A stretch of DNA of 64,000 nucleotides from Chitinophaga sp. (GCF_019236475.1 NZ_JAFAIX010000014.1:62001-126000); one strand, 5' to 3'. Positions 33,228-42,311 are shown, counted from the stretch's first letter. Notes: a model not told the origin generated them from the letters alone. Translations and numbers: made by a program.

Positions 33228-34643
33228 TCATAAACATGCTGCCAATGCTGCAATACCTTCTCGCAGTTGGACTTCCGACAAAGCGCCGTAACTCAAACGA
33301 AATCCGTTCACTTGTGGATGTTTGCCATATATTTCCTGGGAGATGATTTTCACACCACGTTTCAGCAGTTTCACTGAAAGTAGCTCCCAGTCTATCTTTG
33401 CTATTGGTACCAACCAAAAAGCTAGTCCGCCTTCTGGGATGGTATATTGTAGTTTGCCTTCCAGATGTTGTTGTAATAACTGGGCTGTCAGGTCGCGCTT
33501 AGAGCGGTAGTAAGCGGTTGCTTTTTTAATATGGCGGCGAATAGTCCCGTCTTCGATCAGTTGTAATACTGCCTGTTCCATGATCGTGTCTCCCTGAACA
33601 TCTATCATTTTACGCAACTGGCCTACCTTTTCAATCGTGGCCGCCGATCCAACGAGATAGCCTATACGTAGCGCAGGGGCTACCACTTTACTCATCGTAC
33701 CAATATACATATAATGCTTCACCTCTTCGAGGCTAGACACCGGTAATATAGGCCGATAGCCGAAATGAAACTCGTTATCATAATCATCTTCCATGATGGT
33801 AAAATGATGTTTATTGGAAAGCCGGATCAGTTCCAATCGCCGTTGCAGACTAAGTGTAACGGTGGTCGGATACTGGTGATGCGGCGTAATATATACTGCT
33901 TTTATTTTCCGACCAGCGGCTATATACTGCGCAATTTTATCAACACGAATGCCGTCTTGGTCCACTGGCACATGCAGTAATTTTGCACCGGCATGTTCCA
34001 GGGCACGCCATGCTGGCATATATCCAGGATGCTCTACCACTACTTCATCTCCCTCCCGGATAAGACATTGTGCCGCCAGGTACATGGCCATCTGGCTGCC
34101 ACGGGTAATACAGATCTGGTGTTCATCCAACTGCATTCCTCGTTGATGATTGAGCATATGGGCAATGGCTTTGCGGAATGCGGGATCTCCCAGCTCATTG
34201 GCATAGCCCATCATCTTCCATTTTGCTTTCTGGTTAAAGAGTTGTCGATATGCCCTCGCCAAGGCATTTACGGGCGCGATTTTACTATCAGGATGCCCAT
34301 CATCAAATACAATATGCACTGATTTTTCAGGTGTTGGCGGGTCAGATTTCGGGAGACGCGGTTTTGCTGGCCGGCCAGCATTCGGCAGTTGCGCCGCCAC
34401 AAAAATCCCCTTCCTTTCTACAGACACTACCCACTCTTCATGGAGTAATACCTGTAACGCTTCCACTACTGTATTCCGATTCAATTCCAAGGCTGCCGCC
34501 AGCACGCGACTCCCAGGCAAGGCCGCCCCAGCCTTTAACCGGCCTGATTTAATATCCTCAATGATCGCATCCGCAATCTGTAAATATATCGCCTTGCCGG
34601 AATGCGGCTCCAGCTTCATTTGCAATTTCCAAGGTCTTAACAT
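33228..34643 (-). CDS. MocR/PdxR-type regulator (GntR helix-turn-helix fused to aminotransferase fold)
   Basis: 471 residues. The winged helix occupies about 15-85 (AIYLQIADAIIEDIKSGRL, then LPGSRVLAAALELNRNTVVEAL); from about 115 a fold-type I aminotransferase follows, with ELGDPAFRKAIAHML, the EHPGYMPAW element, MEDDYDNEFHF and the PLP lysine in MYIGTMSKVVAP (about residue 319). Such proteins use PLP as a cofactor or signal and often act on a divergent operon. Here a cupin and a DapA-like gene lie divergently. A start at the ATG eight codons downstream (MKLEPHSG) is also possible. Confidence 0.9.
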   Translation of the reverse strand: MLRPWKLQMKLEPHSGKAIYLQIADAIIEDIKSGRLKAGAALPGSRVLAAALELNRNTVVEALQVLLHEEWVVSVERKGIFVAAQLPNAGRPAKPRLPKSDPPTPEKSVHIVFDDGHPDSKIAPVNALARAYRQLFNQKAKWKMMGYANELGDPAFRKAIAHMLNHQRGMQLDEHQICITRGSQMAMYLAAQCLIREGDEVVVEHPGYMPAWRALEHAGAKLLHVPVDQDGIRVDKIAQYIAAGRKIKAVYITPHHQYPTTVTLSLQRRLELIRLSNKHHFTIMEDDYDNEFHFGYRPILPVSSLEEVKHYMYIGTMSKVVAPALRIGYLVGSAATIEKVGQLRKMIDVQGDTIMEQAVLQLIEDGTIRRHIKKATAYYRSKRDLTAQLLQQHLEGKLQYTIPEGGLAFWLVPIAKIDWELLSVKLLKRGVKIISQEIYGKHPQVNGFRLSYGALSEVQLREGIAALAACL

Positions 34644-34644
34644 C

Positions 34645-34688
34645 TGGACTACCTGATTTTATAAAAACTGTATCATTCAGCTAGTCCA
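34645..34688. promoter_or_regulatory. Inverted repeat in the MocR/cupin intergenic region, probable MocR site
   Basis: TGGACTA (34645-34651) and TAGTCCA (34682-34688) form a perfect 7-bp inverted repeat with 30 bp between. It sits 2 bp ahead of the MocR start and ends 9 bp before the -7 box of the cupin gene. A further pair TTTTGTGG/CCACAAAA (34701-34708, 34727-34734) lies around the expected transcription start. Regulator assignment is by position only. Confidence 0.5.
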
Positions 34689-34697
34689 AAGGTAAAA

Positions 34698-34705
34698 TAC
34701 TTTTG
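34698..34705 (+). promoter_or_regulatory. -7 promoter box of the cupin/DapA-like operon
   Basis: TACTTTTG, an exact TAnnTTTG match, 40 bp upstream of the cupin ATG. No TTG was found at the usual -33 spacing, which would fit a promoter that needs an activator such as the MocR protein next to it. Confidence 0.45.
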
Positions 34706-34745
34706 TGGGGCAATCACGCAAAATCACCACAAAAAATTTAAAGTT

Positions 34746-35201
34746 ATGGCTACAAAACAATTCAGTTCGAAAGACTTCCACGAAACATTCGCAAGACCTA
34801 AATATGTAAAACCCAGTCACCTCTTACATAAAAATGTAGAACAGGCGGGCGAACACAATCAGTTTTCCGAAGAAAGAAAACATCCCGTTTTCTTTGTAGA
34901 CCTTCCCAGCAAGAACGTCAGCATGACCATTGGTGGATTGCTGCCAGGACAGCTCACCAACCGCCATCGTCATACCTATGAAACCGTGCTGTATGTCCTC
35001 GAAGGCCACGGCTGGACAGAAGTAGAAGGCGAAAAGGTAGAATGGGAAGCCGGAGACGCTGTGTATATTCCTTCTTGGGCATGGCACAGGCATCAGAACC
35101 TCAGCAACGAAGCCCCTGCCAAATACATTGCCTGCGAAAACGCGCCACAGCTCCAGAACCTGGGCGTAGCGCTCCGCGAAGAAGAAGGAAGAGATCTCTA
35201 A
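34746..35201 (+). CDS. Cupin-domain protein
   Basis: 151 residues with one cupin barrel. Motif 1 is GQLTNRHRHTYETVLYVLEG, giving His-His and Glu metal ligands; motif 2 is DAVYIPSWAWHRHQNLSNE with the third histidine. Metal binding is therefore likely. The family covers dioxygenases, isomerases and sensors, and the reaction cannot be read from this sequence. It is 18 bp ahead of the DapA-like gene, so the two probably act in one pathway under the divergent MocR-type regulator. Confidence 0.85.
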   Translation: MATKQFSSKDFHETFARPKYVKPSHLLHKNVEQAGEHNQFSEERKHPVFFVDLPSKNVSMTIGGLLPGQLTNRHRHTYETVLYVLEGHGWTEVEGEKVEWEAGDAVYIPSWAWHRHQNLSNEAPAKYIACENAPQLQNLGVALREEEGRDL

Positions 35202-35219
35202 TTAAAAAATCCTCATCAC

Positions 35220-36101
35220 ATGAACCATGTTCCATTCAAGGGTATCATTGCATATCCTATCACACCATTCGATTCATTAGGACAAGTAGATATCCCCTTA
35301 TTCCAGCGATTGGTAGAGCGCCTCGTTGCCAACGGTTCACATGCCATTGCGCCATTGGGCAGTACGGGCGTACTCCCTTATCTACAAGACGAAGAAAAAG
35401 AAGCCGTGACTACCGCAGCCATCCAACAGGTGGGCGGTCGGGTACCCACACTGGTGGGCGTATCCTGCCTGACTACAGAGCGCACCATCTATCATGCTCG
35501 TTATGCAGAAAAGGCCGGCGCCACCGCCGTGATGATTATTCCTATGAGCTACTGGAAACTCACAGATGACGAGATATTCCGGCATTATGAGGCTGTAGCC
35601 TCGCGGATCTCCATTCCCATAATGGCATATAATAATCCGGCTACTGGCGGCGTGGATATGTCGCCTGCCCTCTTAAAGCGACTCCTCCAGATTCCGAATG
35701 TCACCATGATCAAAGAGAGTACGGGAGATGTACAGCGGATGCAGTACCTCCGCCGGGAGCTAGGGGAAGAGGTGGCCTTTTACAATGGTTCCAATCCATT
35801 GGCACTGGCAGCTTTTGCCGCAGGGGCAAGTGGTTGGTGTACCGCAGCGCCAAACCTGATACCGCAGCTCAACCTGGCATTGTATAAGGCCATAGAGCGC
35901 AATGATTTGCAAGCTGCTAATACCCTCTTCTACGACCAAGTGGATCTCTTAAAATTCATTGTAGCCACTGGCCTGCCAAGAGCGATCAAGGCAGGACTGG
36001 AAATTCTCGGTGAAGAAGGCGGTCAATTACGCAATCCACTACAGCCACTCTCGTCAACGGAAACGGCTACACTGCGTCAAATACTACAACATATGAATTA
36101 A
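35220..36101 (+). CDS. Dihydrodipicolinate synthase/N-acetylneuraminate lyase family aldolase
   Basis: 293 residues, a class I aldolase of normal family length. The Schiff-base lysine is in NVTMIKESTGD (about 165) and the conserved tyrosine in IPIMAYNNPATGG (about 137). The carboxylate-binding motif, usually GTTGE, reads GSTGV here, which argues against a true lysine-pathway DapA and for another 2-oxo acid substrate. Partner cupin and MocR-type regulator point to a catabolic role, perhaps for a proline- or sugar-derived oxo acid; that part is speculation. Ends 30 bp before a hairpin. Confidence 0.87.
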   Translation: MNHVPFKGIIAYPITPFDSLGQVDIPLFQRLVERLVANGSHAIAPLGSTGVLPYLQDEEKEAVTTAAIQQVGGRVPTLVGVSCLTTERTIYHARYAEKAGATAVMIIPMSYWKLTDDEIFRHYEAVASRISIPIMAYNNPATGGVDMSPALLKRLLQIPNVTMIKESTGDVQRMQYLRRELGEEVAFYNGSNPLALAAFAAGASGWCTAAPNLIPQLNLALYKAIERNDLQAANTLFYDQVDLLKFIVATGLPRAIKAGLEILGEEGGQLRNPLQPLSSTETATLRQILQHMN

Positions 36102-36131
36102 TAGGTGTTAACGGTGTATAGCTACTAGTAA

Positions 36132-36159
36132 AAAGGCTGCGGGATCTCCTGCAGCCTTT
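36132..36159. terminator. Bidirectional terminator between the aldolase and MFS genes
   Basis: AAAGGCTGC (36132-36140) pairs with GCAGCCTTT (36151-36159); the intervening GGATCTCC can add pairs. The arms supply an A-run and a U-run on both strands. Confidence 0.75.
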
Positions 36160-36168
36160 CAAAATCTT

Positions 36169-37329
36169 TTATGCGATGGCAACTTGTGCTTTCCTTTGTG
36201 CTAGTACCTTCCGTAACCCCATCAACATGAAAGTAATGATGCCAAATCCAAAAGTAAGCCATGGCGTATAGCCAACACCGTAGTTCGCAATCACCCATCC
36301 GCCGGCGGTTGTACCTATCGTTACGCCGAGGTTACCAAATGAAGTAGATAAACTATTGGCAAATTCCAATGCACCTGGCGCCGCAGAAATCATATAGGTG
36401 GAGGCATTCAAGAAACTGGGCGAGTACAAGAATCCCCAAAGTCCGATCACTAGTATATTAGCGGCTAGATTAACGCCTGCAATATGCAACAGCAAGGGAA
36501 TGATCAAGGTGCCTGATAGAAAAAACATCGTTGTTCCGGCGATATGTTTATTGAGCAGCTTTCCGGCCACCCACATCGCTCCTACCCCGATAATCCCAAA
36601 TAGGAACATCATGTAACTCACCATGGTGTCGTCCATTTGTTTGGCTTTGTTCAGGTAGTCCACGAAATAACTGTAAGTAGAAAACCACCCCGATACCATG
36701 CATAAATTGACCAATGCACTGAGAATAAACACCGGATCGCGGAGGATGCGCAACTGACTACCAAAGGATTTCTCTTCTTGCACCGGCATAGAGGGCAACA
36801 CAGTATAAATGGCCACCACGGCAATGATGCTCACAATCAACTGCACCAAGAAGGAATATTGCCAGTTATAAAGACTAGCCAACCAAGTGGCAAAAGGCAC
36901 AGTGGTTACCATGGCTATCGCTACGCCGGCGAATACAATGCTCATCAACTCGTTTTCTTTTGCCTTATCTGCTCCATTGATGGCCACCGACAAAGCAGAG
37001 GCAATATATACCGGTTGCAGAAAAGCCGGTAAAATCCTCACCAGCATCAACAACCAGAAAGGAGGCGACATGAAAGATACTATCCCTGTCACTACAAACA
37101 GGGATAAGGCAAGGGTCATCATCGTTTTTCGGTTATAACTGGAGGTTATCAAAGTCATAAATGGCCCTGTGAGGGCTATTACCAGTGCAAAAGCGCTGAG
37201 GAGCCAACCGGCTTTATCAATGGTAATACCATAGTGGGTCGCTATTTGAGGAAGGATGCCAATGACGCCAAATTCTGTTGTAATGACGCCTATAAATCCA
37301 AGACTTCCGATGTAGGCATATTTTTTCAT
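36169..37329 (-). CDS. MFS transporter (drug/sugar exporter type)
   Basis: 386 residues with about 12 membrane segments. The N-terminal half has the DHA1-type start (EFGVIGILPQIATHYGITIDKAGWLLSAFAL) and a motif-A-like loop (LITSSYNRKTMMTLALS). This resembles the YdhP/AraJ group of exporters of arabinose or small drugs. Substrate not determinable. It is divergent from an HxlR regulator gene with 138 bp between, the usual arrangement for regulator and target. Confidence 0.85.
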   Translation of the reverse strand: MKKYAYIGSLGFIGVITTEFGVIGILPQIATHYGITIDKAGWLLSAFALVIALTGPFMTLITSSYNRKTMMTLALSLFVVTGIVSFMSPPFWLLMLVRILPAFLQPVYIASALSVAINGADKAKENELMSIVFAGVAIAMVTTVPFATWLASLYNWQYSFLVQLIVSIIAVVAIYTVLPSMPVQEEKSFGSQLRILRDPVFILSALVNLCMVSGWFSTYSYFVDYLNKAKQMDDTMVSYMMFLFGIIGVGAMWVAGKLLNKHIAGTTMFFLSGTLIIPLLLHIAGVNLAANILVIGLWGFLYSPSFLNASTYMISAAPGALEFANSLSTSFGNLGVTIGTTAGGWVIANYGVGYTPWLTFGFGIITFMLMGLRKVLAQRKAQVAIA

Positions 37330-37467
37330 GCTTGCTTCTTTTAATTAATCTGTTGTAAAAATTCCTGATGTCATCCCGGTGATGCATTCGATTTTGCAAA
37401 ACTATTGCTCAACCCTTATTTTTGTAAGTGGTGAATAAAATGTATGGTACGAACAAAAATGTAAGTA

Positions 37468-37851
37468 ATGGGAAGGAGAAAGGAAAATTCGACAAATGCG
37501 ATGAACGCAAAGAATTTGATGGAGTCTTGCGACTCCGTGTATTCTATTTGTAAAATCGGGGGCCGCTGGAAGATGCTGATCTTATGTGAGCTGAGAAATG
37601 GCAAATTGAGGTTCGGGGAATTACGCAAAAACATCCCAGGGATTACGGAAAGAATGCTGACGCTTCAGTTGAGAGAACTGGAAAAAGACCTGCTGGTAAC
37701 GAGAATCGTATACCCAGAAATCCCACCCCGCGTGGAATACGAATTAACTGATATTGCCTATAAACTGATTCCCATCTGGAATGTATTGGGAGAATGGGCC
37801 AAGGAACATAAGCAAATTGTCACGCAGCAACTGAAGGAAGTAGAAGGATAA
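37468..37851 (+). CDS. HxlR-family regulator, divergent from the MFS gene
   Basis: 127 residues. MESCDSVYSICKIGGRWKMLIL carries the conserved cysteine and the IGGxWK motif; LRFGELRKNIPGITERMLTLQLREL is the helix-turn-helix; PPRVEYELTDIAYKLIPIWNVLGEW is the wing and dimer helix. The N-terminal 18 residues are weakly conserved, so the start could be at a later ATG (residue 12 or 18). In the 138-bp intergenic region ATTTTTGT/ACAAAAAT (37418-37425, 37453-37460) form an inverted repeat that could be its site. Confidence 0.88.
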   Translation: MGRRKENSTNAMNAKNLMESCDSVYSICKIGGRWKMLILCELRNGKLRFGELRKNIPGITERMLTLQLRELEKDLLVTRIVYPEIPPRVEYELTDIAYKLIPIWNVLGEWAKEHKQIVTQQLKEVEG

Positions 37852-37862
37852 ATTTTTGATAG

Positions 37863-37899
37863 GTGGAGACAAATAGTATTAAGAACTAGCTGTCTCCAC
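37863..37899. terminator. Hairpin between convergent HxlR and hydroxylase genes
   Basis: GTGGAGACA (37863-37871) and TGTCTCCAC (37891-37899), 19-nt loop, followed on the plus strand by AAATCTATTTTTT. Starts 12 bp after the HxlR stop and ends 4 bp before the convergent stop. Confidence 0.72.
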
Positions 37900-37903
37900 A
37901 AAT

Positions 37904-38614
37904 CTATTTTTTATCTGCTGGCAAATAAGTACGGAAAAGGCGATCCCAAATGCTGGTATAAAAGCCAAAGTTGCCATTTATATCCCGATGATGTGCATGG
38001 TGGAAACTGGAAGTTCCCATCCATTGGAACGCTTTCCACTGGCCAGAACCGTGTCTCCCCAACGGCTCAAAACCCAAGTGCCCCACTACTCCGAATACCA
38101 CATTCAAACACAAATATAGTATCACGGCGAGGAGATTGAAATGGCCTGATAATAACACCATCAGCCACAATAGGCCAAAACCAATGGTTTCCACGGGATG
38201 CAGTACAAACAAATCCACTGGCGTGGGATCAATCGCCTCATGATGCAACTGGTGGATATAACGATATAACACGGAATGGTGGATGAGATAATGAAAAACG
38301 TACATCAGCAGATCCATTGCCAGAAAAAGTATAATCGTATCCGTTAGTACGGTGCTATTCCAGCCGCTTTGCAGGTGAATGAAACCGGATTGCCATAGGA
38401 GTCCACCCACCAAAGTGATGACGGAATTGATGATAACCGTTATCCCTGCCAATCTCCACTCCTTTCGGGTAATTTGTTGCGATGGTACCTGGAAAAGCAG
38501 GCGTATGATATATCCCAATCCCAGCGCAGCCGCAAATACCAGCAGGTTCTGTATCAGAAAAACTAGGAATAGCTGCCAGGCAGACATATGCATCAATGTA
38601 TCCAGGTACTGCAT
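37904..38614 (-). CDS. Sterol desaturase/fatty acid hydroxylase family membrane protein
   Basis: 236 residues with four membrane segments and the histidine boxes of the di-iron hydroxylase family: HYLIHHSVLYRYIHQLHHE (HxxxHH-type and HxxHH), FVLHPVE, and FHHAHHRDINGNFGF near the C-terminus. Members hydroxylate lipids or carotenoids. No substrate can be assigned. The gene starts 4 bp after the stop codon of the unknown 329-residue gene, so the two are cotranscribed. Confidence 0.85.
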   Translation of the reverse strand: MQYLDTLMHMSAWQLFLVFLIQNLLVFAAALGLGYIIRLLFQVPSQQITRKEWRLAGITVIINSVITLVGGLLWQSGFIHLQSGWNSTVLTDTIILFLAMDLLMYVFHYLIHHSVLYRYIHQLHHEAIDPTPVDLFVLHPVETIGFGLLWLMVLLSGHFNLLAVILYLCLNVVFGVVGHLGFEPLGRHGSGQWKAFQWMGTSSFHHAHHRDINGNFGFYTSIWDRLFRTYLPADKK

Positions 38615-38618
38615 GAGA

Positions 38619-39608
38619 TTAGAAGAAGTCTTCTTTAGGGATTTGTTTAAATAATTCGAAAGTCTGCGTCAATGTTTGGAGGAAGTGTTGTTGTTGACTT
38701 TCGTTTAAAGTAATACTTCCTTCAAAAGCATCCAGCTCTTCGAAATTGCGGTTATTATAGATTTCCTGGTGCGCGTCCCATTGGCCACTGCTCTGGATGA
38801 ATAGATGTTTGATATAGACATTCATGGAACTCCCATCTGGCAACGGTATCGTACGATTGCTAGAAATTTTGTACAGGAAAGATACCAGGATTTCGTCAGC
38901 AATGAGTTGATTGGTCCAGATATGATTCCGGAGATATTTAGCCGTAAAAGCCAGTATGGTGGTATGATTCGCTGGCAGGGATTCCTGATAGGCTTCTTCC
39001 GGCAGTAATAGGAAATGATGATCGAAAAGCCATTTTACCAGCAGCGAATAGGCTGGTTTTACGGTATTGCGGGTATATTTCTCCACGAAATTATACTGGG
39101 AGAATATTTCGCGGGATTCCTTCAAACGCAGCTCCATGGTGGAAATAGCATGATCCTTACTCTCCGTCCATATCACTACTTCTGCTATCTCATTCAATGA
39201 TTTTCTAAAAATGGTTTTACCCTTGGTATCATCTGCGCCAATAAATGCCAGAAGTGATTCATAGGTCGCATCAGGTGCTATAAATCCCTCCCAGAAGCTG
39301 GCTGGCTTTGGATCTGGCACTTTTTTCTTTCCCCTACTGGCAGAAAAGAGTACGACGGAAGATAGATAGCTTTCGAAATTATAGTCATCATTTTTAGGAC
39401 TTACCGGAGGATAAAACTGCTCATTGGTAATGTCGAATTTAAAACTGAAACTTAGTTGATTCGCTTTATCTGTAAAGCTTTTGCTACTTTGATTGGCATT
39501 GACTGTTTTAGGAGGCTTTCCTAATGAGCAAGATGCAAAGAGCTCCGCCATTGCAGGCGTTGTACTTTTCTGGCCCATCAGGGCGATGATATCATGAACG
39601 GTTACCAT
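38619..39608 (-). CDS. Unknown 329-residue protein, cotranscribed with a lipid hydroxylase
   Basis: No signal peptide or membrane segment. The N-terminus reads MVTVHDIIALMGQKSTTPAM, followed by KANQLSFSFKFDITNEQFY and a charged stretch (FSASRGKKKVPDPKP). The central and C-terminal parts look alpha-helical (VKPAYSLLVKWLFDHHFLLL, LNESQQQHFLQTLTQTFELF). I do not recognise the family. The first 40 residues with conserved-looking small-residue turns resemble the bacterial SMI1/immunity-type proteins only vaguely, so no function is proposed. Stop codon 4 bp before the hydroxylase start. Confidence 0.55.
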   Translation of the reverse strand: MVTVHDIIALMGQKSTTPAMAELFASCSLGKPPKTVNANQSSKSFTDKANQLSFSFKFDITNEQFYPPVSPKNDDYNFESYLSSVVLFSASRGKKKVPDPKPASFWEGFIAPDATYESLLAFIGADDTKGKTIFRKSLNEIAEVVIWTESKDHAISTMELRLKESREIFSQYNFVEKYTRNTVKPAYSLLVKWLFDHHFLLLPEEAYQESLPANHTTILAFTAKYLRNHIWTNQLIADEILVSFLYKISSNRTIPLPDGSSMNVYIKHLFIQSSGQWDAHQEIYNNRNFEELDAFEGSITLNESQQQHFLQTLTQTFELFKQIPKEDFF

Positions 39609-39979
39609 AAATGGATGAATATATTTTTACAAGATTACAAATATCTGTCAATTTTTATCTGTAAAAAGTTTCAGCACAGCCAGAATCTAAAGGATTCGAC
39701 GCCTGCACTTTTACCTATTGGAAGTTCAGTGTCAGATGCTTATATTTGGGAAGTAGAATGCATTAGTACTGATATCCTAGGAGAATCTGATTATTCTTTT
39801 GGAGGTCGTATGCAATAGTTCAAAATAAACATACAGCACTATGAATAACCTACAATTAACGATCACCTCCTAAAAAATCATTTAGTTTTATCTTGAATAG
39901 CATGCCTACAACTTCTATACAGCATGTGCTTTCCATGATTAGCCTCCCCTCATTAAAACCCAAAAAATTTTAACACCCA
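39609..39979. other. 371-bp stretch without a supported gene
   Basis: The only longer reading frame (74 codons, plus strand) begins inside the divergent gene's start region and has no protein-like composition. A TATATTTG box occurs at about 39741-39748 but lies 230 bp from the kinase start. Short direct repeats of TATCTGT occur near 39643-39664. Nothing convincing is seen apart from space for two divergent promoters. Confidence 0.5.
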
Positions 39980-41683
39980 ATGACTACATTCTCAGACAAA
40001 GGAACCATTTCAATTCTAAAAAAAATATCATACATGGTTGCCATCCTTTCCCTTACGGGTGGTATGACCGTAGGGAAGGTATTACATTTTACACCTATAT
40101 ACTATCTGGAAGCATTTCTGGGAGTATTCTTTTTCATTTTACCCTCTCTGCCAAAGTATATTGGATTAAATCTTACCATTTGTACCTTCTTCGTTATACT
40201 GAATGGTGCCTTAGTCTTTTATGGCATTATATTAGGGCCGCTTGCGGAAATACATCTATTGGTATCGTTCTTATTCGGGGCCAGTGTTTGTTTGTTACGT
40301 GGAAAGATGTTACTGATCTTTCCTACAACATTGGTCCTGTCTATGTTGCTATTCCTGGAACTGAATTACTCCTTCGGATGGTTCCCTCCCATCAGTATTG
40401 CCAAAGAACATGCGAATATCATACGCTGGATTGTACTGGCAACAGGAACTGGGTTGACAGCAGCCACTATTTTCTATTACGTGCAATTTTCAGGTCAGGT
40501 GAATGCCAGGTTTCATCGGTTAAACGAAAAACTCAGAATATCTCATGAGCAATTGGAGGAGGCCATGCAAGCGAAAAGTAGGTATGTAGACATGGTTTCT
40601 CATGAGTTACGGACCCCATTGAATTCCATTTTAGGGATTGCACAACTCTTCTATTTAAAAAGAAATGAATTTGACCCGGAGTTACGAAAAGAAGTGGATA
40701 ATATATTGGGGGCCGCTATGTTGTGTCAGCAGGTAGTCAATAATGTATTGGATCTATCACGCCTGAACGCTATAAAGCACTATGAGACTAAAAGAAATTC
40801 CATTGATTTGAAGGATTTGGTAGAGTCGTCCTATACCATGCAAAGATATGTTGCCAATGGTCGAGGTGTTAGTATTCATTTGTCGTACCACGAGCAACTA
40901 CCAACTTTAATTTATGCAGACGAAATATTATGCATGAAGATTCTGAATAATCTATTCTCCAATATGGTCAAATATGCTCCTCAGCATACCAATGCGGAAA
41001 TTCGGGTATCTTGTGATCAGAAATTCATATATTTCCAAACAATAAATGCGGGTACTATTGATGAAACGCTCATGACAAAGCTATTTGCTGAATTCTCGTC
41101 CTCTGCAACGGAGGAAAATAGTACTGGGCTTGGATTATTCCTTTCCCGTACCTATGCGCGGCATCTTAAGGGCGATATCATTGTAAATTCTGCTGATAAC
41201 CATACCGTCTTTTCATGGAAGCTGCCATTGGAGATAAGCCATGAGAAAAAAATATCATCTTCTTTATTCTCTACCCCTGGTAGCTTAAAAGGCTATAAAA
41301 TACTGGCAGTAGACGACAATCATATTGAGCGTAGTATTATTGCCAAAAGGATTGCTCATACAGGCGCAACGTGTATAACAGCGGAAAACATAACCGATGC
41401 ATTGGAAAAACTAAAAGAAAAGCCTAATCTTGTCTTATGCGATTACTATTTAGGTCCCAGCACCACATCCGAGGCATTGATAGACTATATAAGAAGTCAG
41501 GAAGACCTTAAACATTTACCTATCATTATTGCATCTGGTGATGTAGAGCGCATAAAGCATAAACCATGCGCAGAGAAAATTGATGAAATTCTTTTGAAGC
41601 CATATTCAATAAGTGACCTGGAGAGCGCCTTACGTAGACATCTGGTGCCGATAAGGTTACTCCTGTCGCACGCAGCATCTTAA
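39980..41683 (+). CDS. Hybrid histidine kinase with six-pass membrane sensor and receiver domain
   Basis: 567 residues. Six membrane segments fill residues 10-175 and no periplasmic domain is apparent, so the signal may be lipid-soluble or membrane state. HisKA follows with DMVSHELRTPLNS (His at 208). The HATPase domain has an N box (LNNLFSNMVKYAP) and a G box (STGLGLFLSR), but the D-x-G-x-G adenine box reads INAGTIDE, lacking the usual Asp and the second Gly. A receiver domain at about 440-560 contains VDDN, LCDYYLG (Asp 488) and ILLKPYS (Lys 540). No DNA-binding output domain is present, so a separate response regulator is needed. The next gene starts 21 bp downstream. Confidence 0.88.
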   Translation: MTTFSDKGTISILKKISYMVAILSLTGGMTVGKVLHFTPIYYLEAFLGVFFFILPSLPKYIGLNLTICTFFVILNGALVFYGIILGPLAEIHLLVSFLFGASVCLLRGKMLLIFPTTLVLSMLLFLELNYSFGWFPPISIAKEHANIIRWIVLATGTGLTAATIFYYVQFSGQVNARFHRLNEKLRISHEQLEEAMQAKSRYVDMVSHELRTPLNSILGIAQLFYLKRNEFDPELRKEVDNILGAAMLCQQVVNNVLDLSRLNAIKHYETKRNSIDLKDLVESSYTMQRYVANGRGVSIHLSYHEQLPTLIYADEILCMKILNNLFSNMVKYAPQHTNAEIRVSCDQKFIYFQTINAGTIDETLMTKLFAEFSSSATEENSTGLGLFLSRTYARHLKGDIIVNSADNHTVFSWKLPLEISHEKKISSSLFSTPGSLKGYKILAVDDNHIERSIIAKRIAHTGATCITAENITDALEKLKEKPNLVLCDYYLGPSTTSEALIDYIRSQEDLKHLPIIIASGDVERIKHKPCAEKIDEILLKPYSISDLESALRRHLVPIRLLLSHAAS

Positions 41684-41704
41684 CTTTCACCATTATAACC
41701 CATT

Positions 41705-42229
41705 ATGAAACTCTTTTTTTATCCAGCAAAAAATTATGCTACACAGGAAGTGAAAAACCTTTGGGGATTTACTGTAGCATCTATTGTAGCAAGTCTTATC
41801 CTTCCATTTACATACACCACACTGATTTGGGAGGAGACAATTAATTTACTGCTAATTGCCATTATCTGTCTGGGGATAGCCACTTATTTCCTCATTCGTG
41901 GAAAATATCTGAAAGCTACGTATACCCTTGTCTGTTACATTAACCTGCTCCTCATTTACAATGTTTGGTTAACTGATTTTTCTAACCAGGTGATATTTTT
42001 CTCTGGATTTGCCGTTGCTGTATCGGTACTGGCTAATGAAAAAATGAAGCATAAAGGGATTTGCTTACTGATCAGTATAGCCAACTTATATGCATTATGT
42101 CTGAGCTATCAGTATATTCCTGTTAGATATCCATCTCCCATTGTATTTTCAGTAGTTGGATTAACTGTTATCCAGCTTTTAAATTTGGTTGGGTTGATTT
42201 TCTGGGCACAATCCAGGGCACTAAGATAA
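41705..42229 (+). CDS. Small integral membrane protein following the hybrid kinase
   Basis: 174 residues with five to six hydrophobic stretches (FTVASIVASLILPFTYTTLI, INLLLIAIICLGIATYFLI, VTPSFTN-like loop, VIFFSGFAVAVSVLAN, VFSVVGLTVIQLLNLVGLIF). No catalytic motif. It resembles the membrane half of the kinase in hydrophobic pattern and may be an accessory sensor subunit or a remnant of such a module. It shares the kinase transcript, 21 bp apart, and is followed by a hairpin terminator. Confidence 0.55.
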   Translation: MKLFFYPAKNYATQEVKNLWGFTVASIVASLILPFTYTTLIWEETINLLLIAIICLGIATYFLIRGKYLKATYTLVCYINLLLIYNVWLTDFSNQVIFFSGFAVAVSVLANEKMKHKGICLLISIANLYALCLSYQYIPVRYPSPIVFSVVGLTVIQLLNLVGLIFWAQSRALR

Positions 42230-42272
42230 TCTCTCTCCACCATTCAACAACTATCGCTCCTTCCGTATCAGC

Positions 42273-42311
42273 GGCTATCCCTAGCCGTTATCTATACATA
42301 TAGGGATAGCC
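42273..42311. terminator. Terminator after the kinase operon
   Basis: GGCTATCCCTA (42273-42283) and TAGGGATAGCC (42301-42311) with a 17-nt loop, followed by TTTCT. It lies between convergent transcription units. Confidence 0.75.
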
